A DNA stretch of 21,331 nt from Baffinella frigidus. Lineage: Eukaryota > Cryptophyceae > Cryptomonadales > Baffinellaceae. Below, piece after piece: positions 1 to 12,132 of the stretch (its first letter is position 1; each line of letters starts with the position of its first letter). A program made the translations under genes and the position numbers. The notes below the pieces were generated by a model. The model saw only the letters and a program-made list of their open reading frames with translations. It had not been told where the DNA came from and ran no database searches. The DNA is taken from positions 939,759-961,089 of the forward strand of contig MU646323.1 in the NCBI GenBank assembly GCA_026770585.1. Reading direction: 5' to 3'.

Positions 1-121
1 CCCCGGGTTACCGCCTAAGGGGGAAAACGAGATTTTTGAGTTACCGGTTACCGGGTTACCAAGTCGGTAACCCGGGAGGTCCGGTTACCGAAACCGGATT
101 TGAGCCCCGGTTACCGAAACC
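1..121. repeat. GGTTACC-rich cluster
   Basis: Six GGTTACC/GGTAACC heptamers occur at 6, 46, 54, 66, 83 and 109, most within CCGGTTACCG or CCGGGTTACC. No coding signal is seen. Probably the edge of a repeat array extending left of the window. Confidence 0.6.
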
Positions 122-263
122 AAAAAAAAGTCACCCCCGTCCCTGCAAACAAGGCCCCTAAAACTCATTTGACCAGTTTGGTCAAGTTAAGTCGGGGGTC
201 TTTCGACAGCCGAGCCGTGCTAGCTCGGGGATCCTGGTCACCCAGTTTTAATGGAAATAGTTC

Positions 264-932
264 AATATCGTTCCAATTTAGGACGACCGGACGGGCCCGC
301 CTCAGACTTAACTGGTACAAATTTAAAACTAAAGAGGTTTACAAGTGTTTTTTAGTGTTTTAGTCAGCATTGTTTTAAAATTTGTACACGAAACTGTCCT
401 AAATTTCGTCGCGTGCCCTATTAAAATCTATTTCAGCCCCCTTGGGATTTCATGTTTCTGCTTGAAATATTTTCAGGGAAAATCCGAACATCAATTCTGA
501 GACCGGTTTCTAACACCAACTTTGAAAGTTTTTGCTTGGATGTGCTCTCAGATTTCAGCTCAGACATCGGGAAGGGTCATTTCGGAGGGGCGCAAAATGA
601 CGTTTGTGTGAAAATTACTACACAAAAAAATTACCCCAAAAAGATAAATACACCATTTTAAAATCATCTTTGGAATGACTTTTAAAAACGATCTTTTTTG
701 TGTAGTAATTTTCACACAAACGTCATTTTGCGCTCCTCCGAAATGACCCTTCCCGATGTCTGAGCTGAAATCTGAGAGCACATCCAAGCAAAAACTTTCA
801 AAGTTGGTGTTGAAAACCGGTCTCAGAATTGATGTTCGGATTTTCCCTGAAAATATTTCAGGCAGAAACATGAAATCCCAAGGGGGCTGAAATAGATTTT
901 AATAGTGGACCCGATGAAATTGGAACGATATT
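264..932. mobile_element. Large palindrome (foldback/MITE-like) with nested insertion
   Basis: The main arms 418-632 and 694-905 are near-perfect reverse complements of about 210 bp around a ~60-bp spacer. A further matching block pairs 264-279 with 917-932 once a 127-bp insertion in the left arm (280-406) is removed. ORFs inside are mirror images of each other and not real genes. Confidence 0.85.
280..406. mobile_element. Nested small insertion with AATTT target duplication
   Basis: AATTT flanks the element on the left (275-279) and is repeated at 402-406. The element begins AGGAC and ends GTCCT(A), with an inner inverted pair (GTACAAATTTAAAAC near 314 and its complement near 372). The opposite palindrome arm (906-920) shows the empty site. 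Confidence 0.7.
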
Positions 933-1410
933 CCCATGAATATGAAGTTGCAGAGGATTCCTGGAGGGTAGCATGGGCAGGAAGGAGAGGGGCGCAGTGA
1001 GACCCTTCTTGCGAGGGTCTTGACCGGTACGGCTTTTTTTTTTTCTCAGCGCTTGCACTGGTCAAGCGCAGCGTTTTGGGTCTTGCACTGGTCAAGCGCA
1101 GCGTCTCAGCGTTTTGCGTCGTCTGACCAGTGCAATCGAACGACGGTCACCATCGGACAAACCGGAAACTTCTGACCGGTGCGGAGGGGTTTGGGCCGCC
1201 CCAAGACCAGCGGTTCCTCTCGCATACCCGCTCGCTGCAAATGGCGTTCACCGCCGGAGGGTCACCAGACGACCACATGGTCACCACCCCCCAGACGGCC
1301 TCAGATTGTGTCCGGTCTGTGGTCAACAGCCTGTGGTGGGCGCCATGCGACCCATAAGCGTCGTCGCAGGTCGGCGGGGCGTAAACCCTAAACCCTGAAC
1401 CCTGAACCAG
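933..1410. other. Upstream region without a convincing exon
   Basis: It holds a 23-bp direct repeat (1052-1074 and 1082-1104, starting CTTGCACTGGTCAAGC) followed by an inverted part copy (CTGACCAGTGCA, 1123-1134). A GC-rich stretch, 1140-1385, is open in several frames but unconvincing. A short CCCTAAA/CCCTGAA tract ends at 1410. It could contain the promoter, 5' UTR or a missed upstream exon; no clear core promoter was seen. Confidence 0.5.
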
Positions 1411-1704
1411 ATGATTTACTCCGGATCGGACGACGACGGCGTGCTCGACTTCGGCTTCCCTGAGGAGTGCATGAATGATCTCCTCCCGGCAACGCCACCT
1501 TCCATGCGAGACGAGCCAGCAGAAGAGTTCGTGGAGTTCGAGCGTGCAGAGGAGTCTCTCCTCCACCTCCCGGCATCGGCACCAGCATCAGCACCGCCAC
1601 CGGGACTGGCAGAAGAGCCTGCAGAGACTCCCAAGTACCTGACTCCTCAGGAGATCTACAAGATGCAATGCGGCAGCGAAGATGCATTCCACGAGCTTAT
1701 CCAG
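1411..1704 (+). CDS. Exon 1 (first recognisable exon), acidic N-terminal segment
   Basis: It encodes 98 residues, starting MIYSGSDDDG and ending DAFHELIQ, acidic and proline/alanine-rich, with LTPQEIYKMQ near the end. The donor is CAG|GTCCCA, phase 0. The ATG sits directly after CCAG and a short CCCTAAA/CCCTGAA tract. It could be the initiator codon, or the first codon of an internal exon whose true start lies upstream, because other acceptors here also follow heptamer tracts. The domain is not recognised. Confidence 0.75.
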
Positions 1705-4700
1705 GTCCCACTTTTCTCCGCGAGAGGGCCCTTGTTGTGCATTGCTGCTGGGCACTCGGGCATGTAGAACGCGTGCATCCGCAAAACCTGCAGGATTCCA
1801 GGGATTTGCTGCTGCTGTGCCTGATGGGGTTGAATCCCGGCGTGGCATGCCAGATGCTTGCCGCGCAGCGCTGTCTGGTCGCCCCCTCGAAGCTCTGAAG
1901 TCAACACGCACCCCTAAAGACTAACAGCAACCCACTTGCGGCGATCTTGTCGAGACGCGGCATCTAGCAGCGATAGACGTGTATCCCCCCCCCACAATAA
2001 ATCTGGGCTCTCTCACCTCTCGACAGGATGCGGAGAAAGAGGTGTCCGGAGGAAGCCTCCTCTCCACCCTCAAGGTGCCCCTAAACCCTCATACCCTAAA
2101 CCCTGGACCCTGAACCCTAAAATCCTGAACCCTAAAACTAAACCCTAAATCCCGAAAACCCTCCTTTAGCTCATTGGGGCTTCAGGATTTAGGGTGTAGT
2201 TCTCAGGTATTCTCGCTTCCAACATAGCCGGACACCGAGTTCGCTCCAAAGAAGAAAACGGTGGACCCGTCTAGCCCTGCGGCTGCTTTCTTTTTGGAAC
2301 TTGCCTGAACCAGTAGCACTTTTCATGCTGGGTTAGCTTTGATTTGTGGCATGTTAGGGTGGTTGTTGCTATCTTGGACATAAAATCCATGCCTAACATG
2401 GCAAAACTGATTCAGCTTTGTTGTGAAATAACATTCGTTTCTGCATCCTGGATGGGCGGTGCCGTGCGTGAGAACACGTTGAATGTGTTTCGTTGTGTTT
2501 CATTGAACGTGTTCTTGTCTCACAGAGCACGCATGCCCAGATGACTAAACCCTACACCCTAATCCCTAAACCCTAAACCCTAAACCCTTAACCCTAAACC
2601 CTAAACCCTAAACCCTAAATCGCTAAAACCCTAAACCCTAAACCCTAAACCCTAAACCTTAAACCCTCAACCCTAAACCCTAAATCGCTAAACTCTACAC
2701 CCTAAACCCTAAACCCTGATCCCCGAACCCTAAACCATAACCCCTAAATCACTAAAACCTACGCCCTCAACCCTAAACCCTAAACCCTAAACCCTAAACC
2801 CTAACCCAGGTGCCGATCTTCGACGCCCCCCCCACGCAGCCCCAGGAAGTCCCGGGCTATCCCGGCGGAATGTTCGACCCAGAGAAGCGAGGCGCGTCGT
2901 ACTTCGTCTGCACCGACGGGGGCGCTCGTGTCTTCAAGACCAACAACATGGGAGCCAATTGGTACTTCAGCCCCCTGGCGCAGCGGCACATGACGCAACT
3001 CGGGGAGTCGGGGTATTACAAGCTCGGGTGCGTCGTGAAGGACAAGGCCACGACCGATCCGAAGACGGAGTTTGAAGACCGCTGCGTCCCGTACCAGTTC
3101 TTCCGCCTCGACCGATCGATGAGTGCCTCTGAGGAGACGCTCACAGACGAACAGAAGGAGGTATCTCTCATTTCCGAATTCGTTGGAGAGGAATCGACTC
3201 GCCTGATTTGGCGTTTGGCGTTTCGAGATTGGGGTTTGGGATTTAGGGTGTGGGTGAGCGCGCGTAGCCACCAGGATACAGGTCTCATGCATGAGGGTGC
3301 GAGTCCGAGGATACGTCACACGTGCACGGCACTTTCTTTAGGTCCTTTAGGTTCTTCGAGCTCCCAACATAGGCAGACACCGGAACTTGTTCTGCTGAAA
3401 AACCATGCTTCCTCTCGGATCACATCAGGCCCTCCGGTGCACAGGATCGCGGCAGAAACCGGCTAAAGGGTATCCTCATCGGGCATGTGACAGCGCTGAC
3501 CGCTTTCTGGATCCGCAGCTTCGCATGTGGTTGGAGGAGAAGCTACCTACGTTCAAGAGCGGGTTGAACGTCGCGCAGCTATCCGCCGAATGGGAGACCG
3601 ACCACCCCGAGGAAAAGTGAGTGCCCCGCCTCACTCGTTTGGTGGAGTTAGTTGCAACGCGTCAGGGGCTACTGCTGCAAGTGACACTACACCCTAACCC
3701 CTGAACACTCACCCCTAGCCCCTAAACCCTAAACCCTAAACCCTGAATCCTAAACCCTAAACCCTAAACCCTAAACCCTAACCCCTGACCCCTGACCCCT
3801 AAACCCTAAACCCTAAACCCCAAACCCTAAAACCTAAACTCTAAAACCTAAGCCCTAAACCCCAAACCCGAAACCTGAAACCCTGAACCCTGAACCCTAA
3901 GCCCTGCAGGTTTCCCAGCCTGGCCTCGCTCGGAGGATCGAACAAGAAGAAAATCATCGTGGTCCTCAGGTCCTGCACAAAACCCTAAACCCTAACCCCT
4001 AAACATAAACACAAAACCACCAAACCCAAACCCCAAACCCTAAACCCAAATACCTAAACCCAGAACTCAACCCCAACTCGTAAACCCAAGCCCTAAACCC
4101 CTACACCATGCACCATAAACCATAAACCCTACACCCTGCTCCCTAAACCCAGAATTCTAAACCCTAGCCCGGACTCCTAAATCCTAAATCCAAGCATAAA
4201 ACCCCCCAACCCTAAACCCTAAACCCTAAAACCCAAACCGTCACACCTCAAACCTCAAACCGTAACCCTAAAGCAGGTCCCCGACGTTCGCGAACATCGT
4301 GAGGGTCGAGGAGGTTGACAAGATCTACGTCCTCCGTCCGGCGGACCCCGACGGTGCGTTCTTGCTGAGCAAGGGTTTAATTTTGGGGGGTTGAGGGCAT
4401 CAATCAATCTCCGCCGTTCCGCAGCACCCTGCTGCATTGCATGCCGCAATGCCCTGCGGAAAATCAAAATTTCCGAAATTAGGGCGCCCGCAGAGAGAAG
4501 ATGCGGTGATTCCACCAAATTGACCATCATGTATTCCATCACGGGGAGGCCTTGTTTGATCAGGATCTAAGTCTCTATGTGTCGTTCGGCGTGGGAGCTT
4601 TGGTGCCGCAGAAAGGGCGATTCGATGATTGATAATTGCAACAGGCACGAAAGCTGCGTTATCTATTGCAGTGAGCAGCACTGAAACGTTACGAATGTAT

Positions 4701-7507
4701 TTCCCCGTTGCATCTTCCGGGGTTCTGATGGAGGGTTCGTTTGAATTTCTACCGGTTTCGTTTTCAAGTTTCTTCCACCGGTTTCATTTAAGTTTGGTCC
4801 GCCCTCACCAGTTCGATAATGTTCTCTCTCCCCCACGCAGGAAAAGAGAAGACCAAAAAGAGCCTCTATCTCGTCACGAACATGAAGTCGAAGAGGGGGC
4901 CCAAACAGGCGAGTGCTCCTCCGGAGTCTAGTGGGCATTTATGATTTGTCGATTCCCAACATCTCACAGGATTGCCAAAGACCTCGCGAAAGGGTAGCTC
5001 TCATGTAGAAAGGACTTCCGAGGGTTGAAACACCAACCCTCCAACCTTTTAAGGTTTAGGGTTCTGGGGACCTGCAGGTGTCGGGTGCAGGGGATTATCA
5101 GAGGATGCACGTATCAAGACGTCTGAAGCAGTTTGGGTGTGTCGTGTTAGAAGCGGTTTTTGTGGGCAGGAGTCGCGCGCATTGAAGCTGTAACGAACTT
5201 GGAAGACTCGTCCGTACACAGCGTGCACATGACCTCTCAGCGTGCACACGACCTCTCGTGGCCTCACGGCGCCCCTGCACAGACCCCGCCACAGTGGGGG
5301 GGCTTACGCGGCGTCAGGCCGTGTTGGTAGTGACAAAGCCTTCTCGCTGGTGGTGTCGTCGTTCGCGGGGTAGAGACAGTGTCTCTTCGCCAATTCAACA
5401 ACGCCACCCCCCCTCATGCACGGTGTGTCCGGTGCAGGCCAAGGATGCAGGCTCAGCGTCTCAGGAGGCAAGGTCGCCTCCGCCCGCAGCGGCCGGTTCG
5501 GTCGTGCCACGCAAAGTCGTGGCAGCCAAGAAAAGGTCCGAAACCCGACACCCTAAACCCTAAACCTTCACTCTGAACCCGAAACCTTGATCGCTATACC
5601 CTACACCCTGAACTATAAACCCTGGACCCTAAACCCGAACCCCGAACCCCGAAACCCGAAACTCGAAGCCCGAAGCCCTAAATTTTAAACCCTAAACTTC
5701 AAACCCTAAACCGAAACTTTAAACCTTCACAATCTAAACCTTGTACACCCTAGGTCCAGCAACTTGCATTCGCTTCACGCAAGAGACTCTCATTCGGGAA
5801 CACGTTTAATTGAATTGTACCCCTGTATCTATCAGCAGGCCTGCCTCAGGATGGACTCCGCGTCTTTGGTCCACAGATTGTGTGGCTGAGTTTTTACGCA
5901 GTTTCAAGGTCAGCTGTTTGCATTCAGCAAAGTCAACGTTCTCTCTCTCTCTCTCTGAAATGTGAACATGGATGGGGTTGCAGGAAGACGGAGGATGTTC
6001 TAGAAACGGGACCGGGCAAGATCACTGCTCCCTCGGCACTTCACTTGTGCGAAATGCTCAACCTCGAACCCACCGAGGAGAAGCTCAGCGAGTATCACCC
6101 CTTTCTCTCTCTCTCCGAAGACACCAGAATCGTTTGGTGCTGTTGCGTTCCGAGGCAGAACCCACTCGTGTTGACTTTTCAGAGAGAGCGTTGACTTTAC
6201 TAAATGCAAACAGCTGATCGGACCAGAGAACTGCCCCCTCAGAGGAAGAAGTTGCTGCAACGATACCTAAGCGATGACCTTCCCGATTTGTCTCCCCTAT
6301 CTCTGACCCTCTCTCCCTCATGCTCTTTCACACCCCCATCTCATTCTGTATCTCTCTCTTTCTGTCTCTATATGTATCCCTCTCTGTCTATCTCTATCTG
6401 TCTGTCTCTATATCATTCTTTCTCTCTCGCCGGCACCCGATTCACTATCCGTCTCATCCTCTCGCTCTCTCTCTCTCTGCAGGATCAAGCTGAGCTACGG
6501 CGCATGGTACAAGAGCCTGGCCATGCTATACAAAGTCAAGGAGCACGAATACAAGGGTGACTGGCCCGACTACATCTGGCGCTACTGCAACGAAAACGCG
6601 GAGCCGCTGGAGGCCAGCTCCCTAAACTCCGAACCCCAACCCCCAAACCCTAAACTCTGAACCCTGAACTTGAAACCCTGAACACTTCACCCTGAACCCC
6701 AAACCCTGAACCCTAAACTCTGAAACCTAGACCCAAAACCCTGAACTCTGAACCCTAAACCCTGAACCCTGAACCCTGAACCCTGAACCCTGAACCCTGA
6801 ACCCTGAACCCTGAACCCTGAACCCTGAACCTTCGAACTTCAACTCTAAACCCTAAACCCTGAACCGTCTTTTTTATCTCACCTCGATAGATTACTGAAT
6901 TATTTCCCTAATGTGCATCCTCTTTAATTAGACATTGCGCCCTCCTGAATTAAGAGAGAGTGTCCATATGTAATTCAATCTACGGAAACGAATAATTTGT
7001 TCGTTTTCGGCAACGAAAATTACTTCACATACGCTTTGCTATTACTAGTAAGATCCAACTGCGAGATCCTGCCAATGCGTCTGTGGCGATTCGCCCCATT
7101 TCGTCGTTGCTATTCGGGAGCGCCATCTTTTCTCCTGCCCTTGAAAAGTGCAGCCCCGCCCTAGGAGCCATTTCAGCGCTCTCGCTCATAGAGACCTGAG
7201 TCCGAATCCCAAAACCATAAACCATAAACCCTACACCAGAAACCCGAAATCGTAAACCATAAACCCTACACCAGAAACCCGAAAACAGAGAACCTAAACC
7301 CTGAACCATAAATCCTGAACCCCATACCCTAAACCAGGGGGAGGACGCGGAGGAGGCAAAGAAGAGGCACCACGTGTTTGTGACGCACATGTTTCGGGAG
7401 TACGTGAGTCACGCGAAAACACACGACAAGCTCCTCGGTGCCAGGTTGGTCAGATCCACCGGATTGGGAGGGAGCGGGAGAGATAGAGGTAGAGATCTAG
7501 AGAGAGA

Positions 7508-7545
<38 letters not shown>

Positions 7546-10500
7546 AAGAGAGAGACAGAGAGAGAGAGCGTGAAGAAGAGAGAGAGAGGGAGAGCGAGGT
7601 GAGGGTGGGTGGGAGAGAGGGGGTGGGGCGGGGGCAAGAGGGAGAGAGGAAGGGAGACAACCTGGACAGGAACCTCAGATGGAGCGAATGACTAATGGAG
7701 CTTCATCGATTGAGTCCGAATCCCGCTGTGTGGTGAACTCTAAATATGAACTCTAAAAACAAACGCTGAACACACACCTCAGATTGGGTCTGACTCAATC
7801 GCGTTTCGTCAGGTCGGCGGAGGAGATCGAAAAGTGTGGCATCAACTTCGAGTGAGAACCCCCCCCCCTCCACGGCGAAACCGCTTCAGTGCATTGCAAT
7901 TTTTGTTCATCATTGATTGTAAAGCACAGAGCCGAGCGTAAACGATCCCGAACCAGTGGCGTCTTTGGACCTTGTGATTTATTGATATCCAACACATCCA
8001 GGCTCCCAAGTCCGGCGTCAATTTAATTTCGGCACTCCGTAGGTTGCTACGGTATTCAAAACAGCAGGGTGCCACATAATGACGAAATCAGGTTGATGCC
8101 GAAATTAGGGAGCCCACCCGTAAGTAGGCTGACGTGGCTGGGAGTGTGAGCGAGACAGCACCCAATCCAGCCATTTGAGCCGGAGAGAGTTTTCACTTGA
8201 GACTACAGAGTGATCTGCGTGCGACAGAGCTGAGCATCATACTACACGGTTGGCTTCCTTAGTCAACTCGGGCAGAAACCTGGTCGAGTTGATTTTAGAA
8301 ACCTCTGGTAGAGTTGTCTTTAAATGGTAGAGTTGACTTTAGAAACTACCACTACCTCTCAACAATATTTTTTTGGAGTGAAAGGTCAGATTCGAAGCGG
8401 ATCGTGACAGATGCAACGCGCGTTCGAAGTGGCTGAGAAGAATCGAACGTTGGCAGGGTCGATCTCCGAAACCTCTACAAAAATGTCGAGGTCCACCTCC
8501 AGGTGCCGCGGGTTTATGGTAAAGGGTAGAGCGTTTGCGGTAATTGTTGTCCGTTTTGAAAGTGCGATTTTCCGGTTTTACGGTTTTTTTAAATGTTGTA
8601 AAGGTCGTTGAATGTTTTAAATGGACACTTCTCTGGTACAAATGAATCGGGGGGGGGGGCAAATGAAAACCGGAAAACCGGAAAATCGCACTTTCAAAAC
8701 GGACAACAATTACCGCAAACGCTCTAGAGGGGTTTCGGCCTGGGGTTCAGGCTTGAGGGTTCAGGGTTTCGCCCTAGCAGATCTGTCCCAGACCCTCACT
8801 CATGAACCCTTGAAACTGGGGTATGTCGTATTCCGTACCCATCTGCCGGGGGAGGGGAGTTGAGAGAGAGGGGGAGAGAGGGAGGGAGAGAGAAAGCCTT
8901 GAATTCAAGGCAAAATTCCGGTAAGGTTGCAGGGCAATGGATAGGTTTCCAGTACAAATGATTTATATGGACTGTATCTGTGAAGTCCCCGGTGGCTGCT
9001 AAGTGACTCTATGCTGGCATCAATCAAGAGCACACACTCTCTGTCTCGCAGGTGCTGGCAGTTCACGGAGAGCAGATCGCGGAGCTGTTTGGCAAGGTCC
9101 AAGAATCCCCCGCACGACCCTAGACTCATTTCACTGCCAAGATAGTTTACCTTCAGTCAACAAAGCTGATCATCTTCAGTAGATTGCCATGTCGTTTAGA
9201 TGGACCTGCTTTCGGTGCAGGTATTTGACTTCAGGCTCTGGGTTTCAAGTGGAGTTGACTTACGTGAAATTTTCTGGCTCAGAGTGCATTTGACGGTTTT
9301 CAAGTACTACCTGATTCGACGTTTTTCTGGTACCCGGAGTTTTTCCTGGTACAAAGCCTGCCCGGTTTAGTTACGCTCTATCATAGAAAGCCTGCCGTGT
9401 TAAATTAACGCTTCTGGAACCCCCTCTCAGAACAAGACCACGGAACCGCTGAGCACCGACGAGCTGAGCAGCATCCTCCAGAAGTGGGGCAAGCACCCAG
9501 GTGCTCTTCCACCCTTTGTGCGATTACGATTTACGATCACGATTTAATCTGATCACGATTTCATTTCGATTCGTTCGATTGAGGGGCTCTGTGAGGGTGT
9601 ATGCTGTTCACGCAGAGGACGCATAGCCACTTTCTTTAGGACCTTTAGATGTATGGTTTCCCAACGTAGACAGACACCGAGTTCTCTCTCAGCTCACGCA
9701 TCCACGGAGAAAATGAGCGCTGCTCCCAGCATTGTAAAATTGATAAACAAATGCAAAGATTACAAAGTCGTGTAAAGTTTTCAGTTACAACGAAATGTCA
9801 AGTGTACGGTCAGCTCAGTGGCGGACCTTTCCCCCGTGTTGACGGGCAGTTCGCGACATCACTAACCGTTCCCGTGTGGCCGCAGGGTTCGCAGCCTGCC
9901 TGGCGTACTCGAAACTCGAAATCACCCGCGGCTGGACTCTCGGGTTCCGCAAGAAGTGGTGGAAGGCCGATCAGGTGCAGGGTGTACTATCCTGGTGAAG
10001 GGTTCAGGGGGCGCAGCGGGCGGGAAGTCTCAAGTTGATCTCCTGCGCTGTGCATTTTCCTCGTAAAGTCAACACGCGTCAAGAAGCGTCATTTTGGTTT
10101 ATTTGATCCATCCCCGAACGCTCACTTTAGCCTGGCTTGGTGTGAACGTGAACGGAGCGGAACCTGTGTCATGCTGTGTTGGGTATCAGTATATCTAAAA
10201 GGTCGTCAAGGCCTTACACTGTGCACCGCGTAAGGCAACAACTGATCAGATAGCAGATAAACCCTCACCCCAACTCCTAATACCTAACCTCTGACCCCTA
10301 AGCCGTAACCCCTGAAGCGTAACCCCTAACCCCCATCCCCTAACCCCTAACCCCTAACCCCTAACCCCTGAACCCAAACCCCTAACCCCTAACCCCTAAC
10401 CCCTGACCCCTGAACCCTAACCCCAAACCCTAAACCCTAAACCCTAAACCCTAAACCCTGAACCCTAAACCCTAAACCCTAAACCCTAAACCCTCAACTC

Positions 10501-11338
10501 TAAACCCTACACCTTACACCCTTAACCCTAAACCCTAAACCCTCAACTCTAAACCCTACACCCTACACCCTTAACCCTAAACCCTAAACCCTCAACTCTA
10601 AACCCTACACCCTACACCCTTAACCCTAAACCCTAAACCCTAATCCCTAAACCCTCATCCCTGAACGCTCACCCCCTGCTCGGCAGGCAAACTGGAACGA
10701 GACAGAAGGCCTTGCTTGGAAACTCTTCGACGCATTCGGGGAGAAAAAGGAAAACCAGCACTTCCAGAAAAAGATCCGAATGGACATCAGGAAGATTTGC
10801 GAGTCTGACCCTGACTGGCGCACAAAGGTCCCTACACCCTAAACCCTGTACCCTGAACCCAGGATGACTAACCTCTCACCCCGAACCTTGAACCCTAAAC
10901 CCTGAACTCTGAACTCTGAAAGCTCAACCCGAACCCCCAAATTTTAAATTCTAAACCTAAACCTTGAACCCACCCCCCGCTTTGCCTTCCAAGTCGCAAT
11001 TATTGACGCGTATTGGCTTTATTTGAGTGGTGCAGCATGGCCATCCACAGTTCCCAAATCGGTGATGCATTCCGCACATGGACACAACGCCAGGGAGATC
11101 GAAACCTCCACGTTTGACATTTTTCGAGGGAAACCCTTTGAATTCTTGAGACAACTACGAGAGATCTGTCGTGGATGAGGGGTTGGTTTCCCTTGATCAT
11201 TACGCACATGAACAGGTTGAGACGATGCGCGTCGAGGCGCTGAAGCTCGCGCGAGAGGAGAAGAGCGGCAAGACGGCGGGCGGATATTTCACTGCACTCT
11301 GCAAGGTGCAGTGTTGCGTCCACCTCTCTCTCTCTCTT

Positions 11339-11369
<31 letters not shown>

Positions 11370-12091
11370 TTCTCTCTCTTTCTCTCGCTCTACGGTGTAT
11401 TATCCTGGTTTAGGGTTCAGAGGGCGCAACGGGTGTGAGGTCTCAAGTGCCAAGAAGGCGGGCGGATATTTCATTGCGCTCTGCAAGGCACGGTGCGTGT
11501 TTCAATTCATTGTTTTTGCTCTGGCGTGGACCGTAATGTAAAGCAACAAGCTGCAGAGTAATTGCGATGTCCGTTTCTGGCGAGTCCTTATGCACGGCAC
11601 ACCGCGGAACCTTCTGCGTTTCGTATGTGACACTGACGCTGACTGCTTGGCAATAAATTATCAATCTCTGTGTTAGTTGATTTGCAGCAGTCAGCTGCTT
11701 CGTGCATTTACAAGAGAGAGGGAGAGTGTGAGTCAGCGAGAGGCCAGCACGAGGTAACGAGAGAGAGAGAGAGAGAGAAAGAGAGCTTGAGCTTGAGGTG
11801 GACGCAACACTCGAACTCGATCTCCGCTTCAGGACTTGCCCTGATACGGACGTCGCGATTACTCTTCAGCCTTTTGTTTTACATTACAGCCCACGCCAGG
11901 GTAAAAATATGAATTTAAACACGCAACGTTTCGGGCTAAGAGTGGTCCGTGGCACAAATGAAACGTTCTTTCGCCCATGAATGGCTCCAAGGGCTAGACA
12001 TTTGGCGTGTTTCCCAGGGGGAAACTCACCATAATCAACTTTACTCCTGGCTGGACTTGAAAATTACATTACCACTTGTGACCTGGCGTGG

Positions 12092-12132
<41 letters not shown>

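Larger units (their letters stand above)
7852..9051 (+). other. Intron 11 (longest), repeat-rich
   Basis: It contains a CCGTAG-GTTG-CTACGG hairpin (8037-8052), the candidate microexon (8092-8119), a three-fold GGTAGAGTTGACTTT-type repeat (8281-8346), a palindrome (8527-8726) and GA-rich sequence (8858-8894). 8987-9001 shares CGGTGGCTGCTAAGT with intron 26. Confidence 0.6.

Noticed and set aside
452-871. Two long ORFs on opposite strands with nearly identical proteins
   Set aside because: They are mirror images produced by the palindrome arms, with no splice or coding context.
1114-1687. Overlapping GC-rich ORFs on both strands near exon 1
   Set aside because: Open in several frames through base composition; low-complexity Arg/Pro/Ala content; minus-strand ones shadow exon 1.
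2547-2806. A true chromosome end or telomere
   Set aside because: The heptamers are interrupted, internal and bounded by exons of the same gene on both sides.
2801-3319. 172-residue minus-strand ORF
   Set aside because: Antisense shadow of exon 2, which has matching splice sites and phase on the + strand.
7374-7691. ORFs across the GT/GA microsatellite on both strands
   Set aside because: Translated dinucleotide repeats (ER/SL runs); only the first part (exon 10) is coding.
10258-10680. CRISPR-like array
   Set aside because: Continuous 7-bp tandem repeat without spacers, in a eukaryotic intron.
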